This document shows positions 7,481 through 13,868 of a DNA stretch of 64,000 nt, in pieces. A program made the translations under genes and the position numbers. The notes under the pieces are model-generated. The model saw only the letters and a list, made by a program, of their open reading frames with translations, made no database searches and was not told where the DNA came from. The stretch is from Janthinobacterium fluminis. GTDB lineage: Bacteria > Pseudomonadota > Gammaproteobacteria > Burkholderiales > Burkholderiaceae_D. Numbering within the stretch: position 1 is the stretch's first letter; the number at the start of each line of letters is the position of its first letter. The stretch spans positions 1-64,000 of the forward strand of contig NZ_JAQQXR010000004.1 in assembly GCF_028595325.1 (NCBI RefSeq). The letters run 5' to 3'.

Positions 7481-8626
7481 TCAGAAGGAGCCGGGCAGCA
7501 GGATGTTGTGATCGACCCGCGTCACGTCGCGCAGGCCGCAAAAGGCCATCGTCAGGTCGAGCTCGTTGCGGATGATGTCCAGGCATTTGCTCACGCCGGC
7601 CTGCCCCAGCGCGCCCAGCCCGTACAGGAAGGGCCGGCCGATGTAGACGCCGCGCGCGCCCAGCGCCAGCGCCTTGATGACGTCCTGGCCGGAGCGGATG
7701 CCGCCATCCATGTGCACCTCGATCTGGCCGCCGACGGCCGCGGCGATGGCCGGCAGCGCGCCGATCGACGATTGCGCGCCGTCGAGCTGGCGGCCGCCGT
7801 GGTTGGAGACGATCAGCGCGTCGGCGCCGCTGGCGGCGGCCAGGCGCGCGTCTTCGGCGTCCATGATGCCTTTGATGATCAGCTTGCCGCCCCAGCGCCG
7901 CTTGATCCATTCCACGTCGTGCCAGGACAGGCTCAGGTCGAACTGCTGCTGGGTCCAGGCCGACAGCGAGGACATGTCCGACACCGAGGTGGCGTGGCCG
8001 ATGATGTTGCCGAAGCCGCGGCGCCGGGTGCCCAGCATGCCCAGGCACCAGCGCGGCTTGCCGGCCATGTTCAGCAGGTTGGCGGCGGTCAGCCTGGGCG
8101 GCGCCGACAAGCCGTTGCGCAAGTCCTTGTGGCGCTGGCCCAGCACCTGCAGGTCGAGCGTGAGCACCAGCGCCGAGCAGCCGGCCGCCTTGGCGCGCTC
8201 GATCAGGCGCTCGATGAAGGCGCGGTCCTTCATCACGTAGAGCTGGAACCAGAACGGCTGCGTCGTGTGCGCGGCCACGTCCTCGATCGAGCAGATGCTC
8301 ATCGTCGACAGCGTGAACGGCACGCCGAACTGCTCGGCCGCGCGGGCCGCGAGGATTTCGCCGTCGGCGTGCTGCATGCCGGTCAGGCCGGTCGGCGCCA
8401 GCGCCACCGGCATCGCCACGGCCTGCCCCACCATCGTCGAGGCCAGGCTGCGGTTTTCCAGGTTGACGGCGACGCGCTGGCGGAATTTGATCGGCGCGAA
8501 ATCGCCGCTGTTGGCGCGGTAGGTCGACTCCGTCCAGGAACCGGCGTCGGCGTAGTCGTAGAACATGCGCGGCACGCGCCGTTGCGCCAGCACGCGCAGG
8601 TCTTCAATGCAGGTAATAGTCGTCAT
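7481..8626 (-). CDS. lldD: FMN-dependent L-lactate dehydrogenase / alpha-hydroxyacid oxidase
   Basis: A 381-residue flavoenzyme of the FMN-dependent alpha-hydroxyacid dehydrogenase family, oxidising L-lactate to pyruvate and passing electrons to the quinone pool. It begins with a family N-terminus (MFYDYADAGSWTESTYRAN) and carries the catalytic histidine in SNHGGRQLDGAQSS and the FMN-phosphate region DGGIRSGQDVIKALALGA. The ATG at 8626 is chosen because a CGAGGAGCG ribosome site sits just before it; an in-frame start 51 bases upstream has no such site. It stands alone, convergent with the ATP-grasp gene. Other hydroxyacids (mandelate, glycolate) are possible substrates. Confidence 0.92.
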   Translation of the reverse strand: MTTITCIEDLRVLAQRRVPRMFYDYADAGSWTESTYRANSGDFAPIKFRQRVAVNLENRSLASTMVGQAVAMPVALAPTGLTGMQHADGEILAARAAEQFGVPFTLSTMSICSIEDVAAHTTQPFWFQLYVMKDRAFIERLIERAKAAGCSALVLTLDLQVLGQRHKDLRNGLSAPPRLTAANLLNMAGKPRWCLGMLGTRRRGFGNIIGHATSVSDMSSLSAWTQQQFDLSLSWHDVEWIKRRWGGKLIIKGIMDAEDARLAAASGADALIVSNHGGRQLDGAQSSIGALPAIAAAVGGQIEVHMDGGIRSGQDVIKALALGARGVYIGRPFLYGLGALGQAGVSKCLDIIRNELDLTMAFCGLRDVTRVDHNILLPGSF

Positions 8627-8718
8627 GCACGCTCCTCGTTTCGATGGTGCGAGCCATGATCGGCCATTTGCGCGCAATTGCCAATAGAAAAGACGCCGCG
8701 CCGGGGCGCGCCAAATAG

Positions 8719-8751
8719 AAAAAGGGGACTAGATTTTGCAATCTAGTCCCC
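8719..8751 (-). terminator. Intrinsic terminator after tRNA-Arg copy 1
   Basis: A 12-bp perfect stem (8724-8735 with 8740-8751, loop TTGC) is followed on the minus strand by five T. It lies 7 bases beyond the CCA end of the tRNA. The other two tRNA-Arg copies have similar hairpins at the same place. Confidence 0.85.
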
Positions 8752-8758
8752 GATATTC

Positions 8759-8835
8759 TGGTGCGGCTGGCAGGAATTGAACCCACGACCCCTTGGTTCG
8801 TAGCCAAGTACTCTATCCAACTGAGCTACAGCCGC
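8759..8835 (-). tRNA. tRNA-Arg (ACG), copy 1
   Basis: A 77-nt cloverleaf on the minus strand with acceptor stem GCGGCTG/CAGCCGC, T-loop GGTTCAATTCC, anticodon stem-loop CTTGG-CTACGAA-CCAAG (anticodon ACG, the wobble A normally becoming inosine) and an encoded CCA. A TATAAT-like box just upstream suggests its own promoter. The sequence is identical to the copies at 11815-11891 and 12033-12109. Confidence 0.97.
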
Positions 8836-8900
8836 GAAAGACAAGATTATAGCAGGGCTTTTGCGAATGGCCAAGAGCGTCGCCACGAAATATCCGCATT

Positions 8901-9821
8901 TCACGCGACGGGCGGCGCCAGGCCGAGCAGGGCCGCCCGGCCGGCCTCGTCGGCCAGGCTGTGCGCCAGCGCGGCGAAGGCTTGCGCAGCCGCGCTGCGG
9001 TAGGCGCCCTTGCGCGCGAGCAGCGCCACCATGCGCGGCGCCGGCGCCGGCTCCAGGGCCACGGCCAGCAGCGCGGGGTGAACGCGGGCGATGGCGAGCG
9101 GCAGGATGGTCGCGACGCGGCCGCGCCGCGCGATCTCGACGATGGCGCCGATGGAGTTGGCTTCGATGGCGATGCGCGGCGCCACGCCGTGCTCGCGGAA
9201 ATAGGCGTCGATGTGGATGCGCGTGGCGAAGTCGGCGCTCAGCAGCGCCAGCGGCTCGTCCCGCAGTTGCCACGGCGTCAAGCGGGCCGCGCCGGCCAGC
9301 GCATGGCCGGCCCCCAGCACGGCGCCCAGGCGCTCCTGGAACAGCGGCTGGCAATCGATGTCGTCGGCGGGCGCGCCGGCGAAGGCGATGCCGAGGTCGA
9401 CGCGGTCGTCGGCCAGCGCCGCCTGCATGCGCTCCTGGGCCATTTCGCTGACGGCCAGCGTCAGGCCCGGATGGCTGGCGCCGAAGCGCTCCACCAGCGG
9501 CCCCACCAGATAGGACGAGAAGGTCGGCGTGAACGCCAGCCGCAGCGTGCCGCGCGACAGGTCTTGCACGTCGTGGATGGCGCGCCGCCCCGCCTCCAGG
9601 TCGCGCAGCGCCCGCCGCGCGCAGACGATGTAGGCGTCGCCGGCGGCGGTGGTGCGCACGGCGCGCCCGCTGCGGTCGAGCAGCACGGCGCCAAGCTGCT
9701 CCTCCAGCTGGCGGATTTGCTGCGACAGCGTCGGCTGCGACACGTGCAGCGCCTCGGCGGCGCGGGTGAAGTTGCCATGCTCGGCAACGGCCAGCAGGTA
9801 GTTGATGTGGCGCAGCAGCAT
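8901..9821 (-). CDS. cynR: LysR-family regulator of the cyanate operon (CynR-like)
   Basis: A 306-residue LysR regulator: helix-turn-helix in residues 1-60 (NYLLAVAEHGNFT, then RAAEALHVSQPTLSQQIRQL) followed by a two-lobed effector domain. It is divergent from the carbonic anhydrase and cyanase genes, the arrangement of E. coli cynR-cynTS, where CynR senses cyanate. The ATG at 9821 starts the canonical MLLRHINYLLAVAE N-terminus; upstream in-frame starts would add about 100 unrelated residues. The name rests on context and family. Confidence 0.88.
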   Translation of the reverse strand: MLLRHINYLLAVAEHGNFTRAAEALHVSQPTLSQQIRQLEEQLGAVLLDRSGRAVRTTAAGDAYIVCARRALRDLEAGRRAIHDVQDLSRGTLRLAFTPTFSSYLVGPLVERFGASHPGLTLAVSEMAQERMQAALADDRVDLGIAFAGAPADDIDCQPLFQERLGAVLGAGHALAGAARLTPWQLRDEPLALLSADFATRIHIDAYFREHGVAPRIAIEANSIGAIVEIARRGRVATILPLAIARVHPALLAVALEPAPAPRMVALLARKGAYRSAAAQAFAALAHSLADEAGRAALLGLAPPVA

Positions 9822-9933
9822 GGGTGGCCATCTATAAGTATTAGCAATGGAAACAATTGTAAACCAGTCTTGGACGCTATAGCTGCGGCGCGGCATCATG
9901 GCCGCACCACCCACCGATGCAAGAAAGTGCGCA

Positions 9934-10596
9934 ATGAAAACGATCATCGAAGGATGCATGAAGTTCCAGCGCGAAGCCTTTCCCGGCCGCGCCTCGCTGT
10001 TCCGGCAACTGGCCCACCGCCAGCACCCCGGCGCGCTGTTCATCGCCTGCTCCGACAGCCGCGTCGTGCCGGAGCTGCTGACCCAGCGCGAGCCGGGCGA
10101 CCTGTTCGTCATCCGCAACGCCGGCAACATCGTGCCCAGTTACAGCGCCGAGCCGGGCGGCGTGTCGGCCAGCGTCGAGTACGCCGTCGCCGTGCTGGGC
10201 GTCACCGACATCGTCATCTGCGGCCACTCCGACTGCGGCGCGATGTCCGCCATTGCCAGCTGCCAGTGCCTGGCGCACTTGCCGGCCGTCGCCAGCTGGC
10301 TGCGCCACGCCGAGTCGGCCAAGGTCATCAACGCCGCCCGCCGCCACGCCTCGCCCGCCGCCCACCTGGCGGCGCTGGCGCGCGACAACGTCGTGGCGCA
10401 ACTGGCCAACATCAAGACCCACCCGAGCGTGGCGCTGGCGCTGGAACAGGGCCGGCTCGACCTGCACGGCTGGCTCTACGACATCGGCAGCGGCGCCGTC
10501 GACGCCCTCGACGGCGCGACGATGCGCTTCCGCCCCCTCGGCGATTTCCCCCTGGCCCGCGCCACCCGCTCGAAAGCCGAGCTGGCGCAGGCCTGA
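9934..10596 (+). CDS. cynT: Beta-class carbonic anhydrase (CynT)
   Basis: A 220-residue zinc enzyme interconverting CO2 and bicarbonate, which keeps bicarbonate available for cyanase. Zinc ligands are visible in ACSDSRV (Cys, with the Asp-Arg dyad) and GHSDCGAM (His, Cys). The length is close to E. coli CynT (219). An upstream in-frame ATG at 9898 would add 12 residues; 9934 ([12 protein letters not shown]) matches the family start. It is the first gene of the cyn operon, divergent from the LysR gene with a 112-bp shared promoter region. Confidence 0.94.
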   Translation: MKTIIEGCMKFQREAFPGRASLFRQLAHRQHPGALFIACSDSRVVPELLTQREPGDLFVIRNAGNIVPSYSAEPGGVSASVEYAVAVLGVTDIVICGHSDCGAMSAIASCQCLAHLPAVASWLRHAESAKVINAARRHASPAAHLAALARDNVVAQLANIKTHPSVALALEQGRLDLHGWLYDIGSGAVDALDGATMRFRPLGDFPLARATRSKAELAQA

Positions 10597-10623
10597 ACCA
10601 CCACCCCACGCAAAGGAAACACC

Positions 10624-11094
10624 ATGCTGCAATCCGAATTCGAACAACTGCCGCGCCACCACCTGACGGCCCGGCTGATCGCCGCGAAAGCACAAAAAAA
10701 CCTGTCCTGGCAAGAGATCAGCGACACGACGCCATTCAGCGTCGCCTTCGTCACGGCCGCCCTGCTGGGCCAGCACCCGCTGCCGCCCGACGCCGCGCAC
10801 GCCGTCTGCGCCTGCCTGGGCCTGGGCCAGGCCGAGGCGGCGCTGCTGCAATCGGTGCCGCTGCGGGGCAGCTTGCCGAACGGCGTGCCGAGCGATCCGA
10901 CCATCTACCGCTTCTATGAAATGATCCAGGTCTACGGCACCACGCTGAAGGCGCTGGTGCACGAACAATTCGGCGACGGCATCATCAGCGCCATCAATTT
11001 CAAGCTCGACATCAAGAAAGTGCCGGACCCGGACGGCGGCGTGCGCGCCGTCGTCACCTTCGACGGCAAATATTTGCCGACCCAGCCGTTCTGA
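10624..11094 (+). CDS. cynS: Cyanate hydratase (cyanase), copy 1
   Basis: A 156-residue cyanase converting cyanate and bicarbonate to ammonia and CO2 via carbamate. The N-terminal helical domain resembles a helix-turn-helix; the C-terminal catalytic domain carries [11 protein letters not shown] and [12 protein letters not shown], holding the Arg, Glu and Ser that correspond to E. coli Arg96, Glu99 and Ser122. It is 27 bp downstream of cynT with an AAAGGAAA ribosome site. All catalytic residues are intact, so it should be active. Confidence 0.96.
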   Translation: MLQSEFEQLPRHHLTARLIAAKAQKNLSWQEISDTTPFSVAFVTAALLGQHPLPPDAAHAVCACLGLGQAEAALLQSVPLRGSLPNGVPSDPTIYRFYEMIQVYGTTLKALVHEQFGDGIISAINFKLDIKKVPDPDGGVRAVVTFDGKYLPTQPF

Positions 11095-11156
11095 CATTGA
11101 CGGCGGCGCGACAGCAAGCCGCGCAATGTTTGATATAGCTCAGCTCGGCTGCGCAA

Positions 11157-11186
11157 TGGCGCACGCGGCAGGCGCCGCGTGCGCCA
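11157..11186. promoter_or_regulatory. 13-bp perfect hairpin between the two cyanase genes
   Basis: Arms 11157-11169 and 11174-11186 pair perfectly around AGGC. There is no T-run on either strand, so it is more likely an mRNA-stabilising or attenuating stem than a clean terminator. It lies 62 bp after cynS copy 1 and 100 bp before copy 2. Confidence 0.6.
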
Positions 11187-11286
11187 CACTGCCCCTACCC
11201 CCGATAAAGACGCAATTTCTTGCGCCATGACAGACAGCACGCCGCCAGATCTGCATGCCCCCCCCCACGCAATCGAAAGGAAGCGC

Positions 11287-11757
11287 ATGCTGCAATCACA
11301 ATTTTCGCCGTTGCCGCGCCAGGCGCTGGGCGCCGAGATCGTCGAACTCAAGGCGCAACGCCAGCTGAGCTGGGGGCAACTGGCGGCCGACACCGGACTG
11401 AGCACGACCTTCGTCACCGCCGCCCTGCTCGGCCAGCACCCCTTGCCGGCGGCCGCCGCCGAGATGATAGGCGCGCGCCTGGGCCTGGCGCCGGCGGCGG
11501 TGGCGCTGCTGCAAACGATACCGATGCGCGGCAGCCCGGCCGCCGGCGCGCCGGCCGATCCGACCATGTACCGTTTTTATGAAATGATCCAGGTCTACGG
11601 CGGCACGCTGAAGGCGCTGGTGCATGAACAATTCGGCGACGGCATCATCAGCGCGATCGATTTCAAGGTGGAATTGAAGAAAGTGGAGGATGCGGATGGC
11701 AGTTACCGCGCCGTCGTTGTGCTCGACGGTAAATTTTTGCCGTATAAGCCGTTTTAA
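11287..11757 (+). CDS. cynS: Cyanate hydratase (cyanase), copy 2
   Basis: A second 156-residue cyanase, the same length as copy 1 and collinear with it without gaps. The catalytic domain is nearly identical ([20 protein letters not shown] and GDGIISAI), while the N-terminal helical domain and the stretch before the C-terminus differ more. Arg, Glu and Ser of the active site are all kept. The ATG at 11287 has an AAAGGAAG ribosome site and aligns with copy 1; an earlier in-frame start at 11179 lies inside the intergenic hairpin. Tandem duplication with retained function is the simplest reading; mixed decamers are possible. Confidence 0.95.
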   Translation: MLQSQFSPLPRQALGAEIVELKAQRQLSWGQLAADTGLSTTFVTAALLGQHPLPAAAAEMIGARLGLAPAAVALLQTIPMRGSPAAGAPADPTMYRFYEMIQVYGGTLKALVHEQFGDGIISAIDFKVELKKVEDADGSYRAVVVLDGKFLPYKPF

Positions 11758-11777
11758 GGGCGGCGTCGCAAACGAAG

Positions 11778-11806
11778 AAAGGGGCCAGATTTCTCAATCT
11801 GGCCCC
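11778..11806 (-). terminator. Terminator-like hairpin after tRNA-Arg copy 2
   Basis: An 11-bp stem (11781-11791 with 11796-11806, loop TCTC) starts 8 bases beyond the CCA end of tRNA copy 2 on the minus strand and is followed by only three T. It also lies just after the cynS copy 2 stop and may end transcription from both sides. Confidence 0.7.
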
Positions 11807-11814
11807 TAAAATTC

Positions 11815-11891
11815 TGGTGCGGCTGGCAGGAATTGAACCCACGACCCCTTGGTTCGTAGCCAAGTACTCTATCCAACTGAGCTACAGCCGC
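11815..11891 (-). tRNA. tRNA-Arg (ACG), copy 2
   Basis: Identical over 77 nt to copies 1 and 3, including the encoded CCA, anticodon ACG. Upstream on the minus strand a TGTAAT box could be its own -10. It lies immediately beyond cynS copy 2, so copies 1 and 2 form direct repeats around the cyn locus. Confidence 0.97.
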
Positions 11892-11959
11892 AAAATAAAA
11901 CATTACAACACTATCATTTCCATTCCGCTCCCCTGACAAACCGGGAAACAAAACCGAAA

Positions 11960-11986
11960 CTTACTACGCTTACTACGCTTACTACT
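11960..11986. repeat. Three 9-bp tandem repeats between tRNA-Arg copies 2 and 3
   Basis: CTTACTACG occurs three times in a row (the last ending in T). It lies between the start of tRNA copy 2 and the terminator of copy 3. No function is apparent. Confidence 0.8.
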
Positions 11987-11991
11987 GGTAG

Positions 11992-12025
11992 AAAAGAGGA
12001 ACCAGATAAACGGCATCTGGCTCCT
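11992..12025 (-). terminator. Terminator hairpin after tRNA-Arg copy 3
   Basis: An 11-bp stem with one mismatch (11997-12007 with 12015-12025) is followed on the minus strand by CTTTTC. It sits 7 bases after the tRNA's CCA, as with copies 1 and 2. Confidence 0.75.
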
Positions 12026-12032
12026 GATATTC

Positions 12033-12109
12033 TGGTGCGGCTGGCAGGAATTGAACCCACGACCCCTTGGTTCGTAGCCAAGTACTCTATCCAACTGAGC
12101 TACAGCCGC
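12033..12109 (-). tRNA. tRNA-Arg (ACG), copy 3
   Basis: Third identical 77-nt tRNA-Arg gene with encoded CCA. A minus-strand promoter TTTTCA-N17-TATAAT (12142-12147 and 12119-12124) sits directly upstream, and a second promoter lies at 12306-12334. Confidence 0.97.
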
Positions 12110-12118
12110 GAAAGCAAC

Positions 12119-12147
12119 ATTATAGCGTATGCAGTGCGTTTTGAAAA
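12119..12147 (-). promoter_or_regulatory. Promoter of tRNA-Arg copy 3
   Basis: The minus strand reads TTTTCA (12142-12147), 17 bp, then a consensus TATAAT (12119-12124), ending 9 bp before the tRNA 5' end. Confidence 0.6.
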
Positions 12148-12214
12148 GTTCGATTTTTAAATCGTCCAGCTGATTTTGCGTATGCTGCCTCGCACTATCC
12201 GCTGCTTTTCAAAC

Positions 12215-12234
12215 CGAAAAGCCTGCGCTTTTCG
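12215..12234. repeat. 8-bp hairpin within a GCTTTTC-rich leader region
   Basis: CGAAAAGC (12215-12222) and GCTTTTCG (12227-12234) form a perfect stem with a 4-nt loop. GCTTTTC recurs three times nearby. It would be transcribed if the promoter at 12306-12334 is active; no coding potential is evident between 12110 and 12363. Confidence 0.5.
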
Positions 12235-12305
12235 CCCCTCGCAATCAGCGCTTTTCAGGGCCCTGACACTTGGAACCGGAGGGCTTGCCCCCCGAAAGAA
12301 GCAGG

Positions 12306-12334
12306 ATTATAGGGACTAGCCCGGCGCCTGTCTA
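12306..12334 (-). promoter_or_regulatory. Strong promoter facing tRNA-Arg copy 3, 200 bp upstream
   Basis: On the minus strand TAGACA (12329-12334) and a perfect TATAAT (12306-12311) are exactly 17 bp apart. Transcription would start near 12299 and run through about 190 nt of non-coding DNA before the tRNA. It could give an untranslated RNA or a long tRNA precursor. Confidence 0.5.
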
Positions 12335-12363
12335 GTGTGAATGAAAAACAATTTGGCGCGGCC

Positions 12364-12594
12364 TCAATCGAGGCCATATTCAGCGGCGGCCTTGGCGGCC
12401 CACAAGGCCGCCTCGCGCGACGGAAACGGCGCGTCATAACTGTCGAGGGCGCCGCCCTCGCCGACGAAGTGCGTCCACCAGCCGGCGGCGTCGCCGACGA
12501 TGGCGATGTCGCCGGCGCCGCAGTGGCCGGCGATGGCCTCGTCCGCTTCCAGCATGACGATTCTCACCTTGCGGTGTTTGATGATGGTGGGCAT
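12364..12594 (-). CDS. Small conserved-looking hypothetical protein
   Basis: A 76-residue protein from the ATG at 12594 (or 79 residues from a TTG at 12603). It is polar, with GHCGAGDIAIVGDAAGWWTHF in the middle and a helical FPSREAALWAAKAAAEYGLD end that recalls small DUF proteins used as stress or filler domains. No family is recognised. No strong ribosome site is visible. Codon use looks like that of its neighbours, which favours a real gene. Confidence 0.45.
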   Translation of the reverse strand: MPTIIKHRKVRIVMLEADEAIAGHCGAGDIAIVGDAAGWWTHFVGEGGALDSYDAPFPSREAALWAAKAAAEYGLD

Positions 12595-12726
12595 GGTTTG
12601 CAAGGATCAGTAAGGTGGTGTGGCGCATCATGGCAAATTTGCCACGCAAAGACAAGCGCGCCCGCCGCATTATTCACCATAACGATTTCTATTATCATCA
12701 AGATAAATTGGCTTTATATGCCGCAA

Positions 12727-12804
12727 CGCAGCATGATGCACCTGTCTCCTCTATTCTCCTCCAAGAAAATAGATTCAGCCCGCCTCCTTGGCGGGCTTTT
12801 TTTT
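12727..12804 (+). ncRNA. Candidate small RNA ending at an intrinsic terminator
   Basis: Only the 3' end is well supported, by the terminator. The body contains CTCCT three times between about 12747 and 12762, an anti-Shine-Dalgarno motif common in regulatory RNAs. The 5' end is a guess from an AT-rich TTTATAT box at 12713-12719 that has no good -35. Confidence 0.28.
12777..12804 (+). terminator. Intrinsic terminator with eight T
   Basis: AGCCCGCC (12777-12784) pairs with GGCGGGCT (12790-12797), loop TCCTT, followed by a T-run to 12804. It is oriented on the plus strand, where no gene precedes it. Confidence 0.85.
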
Positions 12805-12928
12805 GCCCCGCGCTCCCGCCCTCCCCCGCCGGATTGCCGATGCTGTTGCATATTGAACAGTGCGCGGGGTCGCGCGGCAATGTTTCGTGTAGGATTCACC
12901 ATATTTTCTTGGAAGAAACGACAGCCCT

Positions 12929-13771
12929 ATGCAATTCAACAGTATTGACGCCGCGGCCAAGTCCGGCTTCGCGTGGTCCCACACCGCCCTGGGCGAGCCC
13001 GCAGAATGGCCGCACTGCCTGCGCGCGACGCTGGACATCATGCTCAATTCGCCGCTGGCGTCGGTGCTGATGTGGGGGCCGGAACAGGTGATGCTCTACA
13101 ACCACGCCTATGTCGCCCTGCTCGGCTCGCAACACATGGCCGCGCCCGGCGCGCGCGTGCCGGCGATACTGCCGGCCGAATGGAGCTGGAGCGCCGCCGC
13201 GCTGGAGTCGGCCTGGGCCGGCGCGCCTGGCCACTACCGCGGCCAGACCCTGCAACTGTGGCGCGACGGCGTCGCCAGCGAACGGGCGCTGGACCTGTAT
13301 TACACGCCGATCCGCGACGAGCTGGCGCGCGTGCGCGGCGTGCTGTGCTGCCTCGCCGCCGCGGCCGCGCCGGCCGCCCCGCCGGCCCCGCCGCGCGCGC
13401 TGCGCATCCTCGTCGTCGAGGACAACCTCGACGCCCAATTCCTCGTCTGCGAAATGCTGCAAGCCTTCGGCCACCAGGTGCAGGCCGTCGGCGGCGGCGA
13501 AGAGGCGGCCGGCATCCTCGCCGCCGGCCGCTTCGACGTCTTGTTCACCGACGTCAGCCTGCCCGGCATGTCCGGCGTCGACCTGGCGCGCGCGGCGCTG
13601 CGCGGCCAGCCCGGCCTGCAGATCATCTTCGCCTCCGGCTTCGGCGACACGCTGACCCGCCACGTCGAATTTGCCGCCACAGCCCTGCAGAAGCCGTATG
13701 ACATGGAGTTGCTCAAGGGCGCGCTCGAACGCATCGGCGCGCAGCTGGCGTCCGGCGCCCCGCCGCCGTGA
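12929..13771 (+). CDS. PAS-like sensor plus response-regulator receiver protein, no kinase core
   Basis: A 280-residue protein. Residues 1-145 resemble the N-terminal PAS-type domain of hybrid kinases (W-x-x-T-x-LGEPAEWPHCLR, MLNSPLASVLMWGPEQVMLYN, then a cofactor-pocket-like fold). After an Ala/Pro linker, residues 160-270 form a receiver domain with the acidic pair in VVEDN, the phospho-acceptor Asp in FTDVSLPGMSG and the late Lys in LQKPYD. The histidine-kinase domains that normally lie between are missing, so it must be phosphorylated by another kinase, perhaps the hybrid kinase encoded directly downstream. Confidence 0.85.
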   Translation: MQFNSIDAAAKSGFAWSHTALGEPAEWPHCLRATLDIMLNSPLASVLMWGPEQVMLYNHAYVALLGSQHMAAPGARVPAILPAEWSWSAAALESAWAGAPGHYRGQTLQLWRDGVASERALDLYYTPIRDELARVRGVLCCLAAAAAPAAPPAPPRALRILVVEDNLDAQFLVCEMLQAFGHQVQAVGGGEEAAGILAAGRFDVLFTDVSLPGMSGVDLARAALRGQPGLQIIFASGFGDTLTRHVEFAATALQKPYDMELLKGALERIGAQLASGAPPP

Positions 13772-13868
13772 GTACGTCCGTGCAACGGTGCGTATCGTTT
13801 CGGCCGGATAGGACTACAATGAAATAGTTAAGCGGGCTCCGCACATCGCGCCGCCACCCTGACAAACA

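Larger units (their letters stand above)
12604..12928. other. Non-coding stretch with an orphan plus-strand terminator
   Basis: These 325 bp contain no convincing gene. The left part is AT-richer than the surroundings. It holds a classical plus-strand terminator (12777-12804) with no upstream plus-strand gene, preceded by pyrimidine-rich CUCCU motifs, and then the leader of the PAS-REC gene. Confidence 0.6.

Noticed and set aside
8759..12109. tRNA-flanked cyn block as a genomic island with integrase
   Set aside because: No integrase, att-type partial tRNA fragment or phage gene is present; the tRNAs are all complete, so only homologous recombination is plausible.
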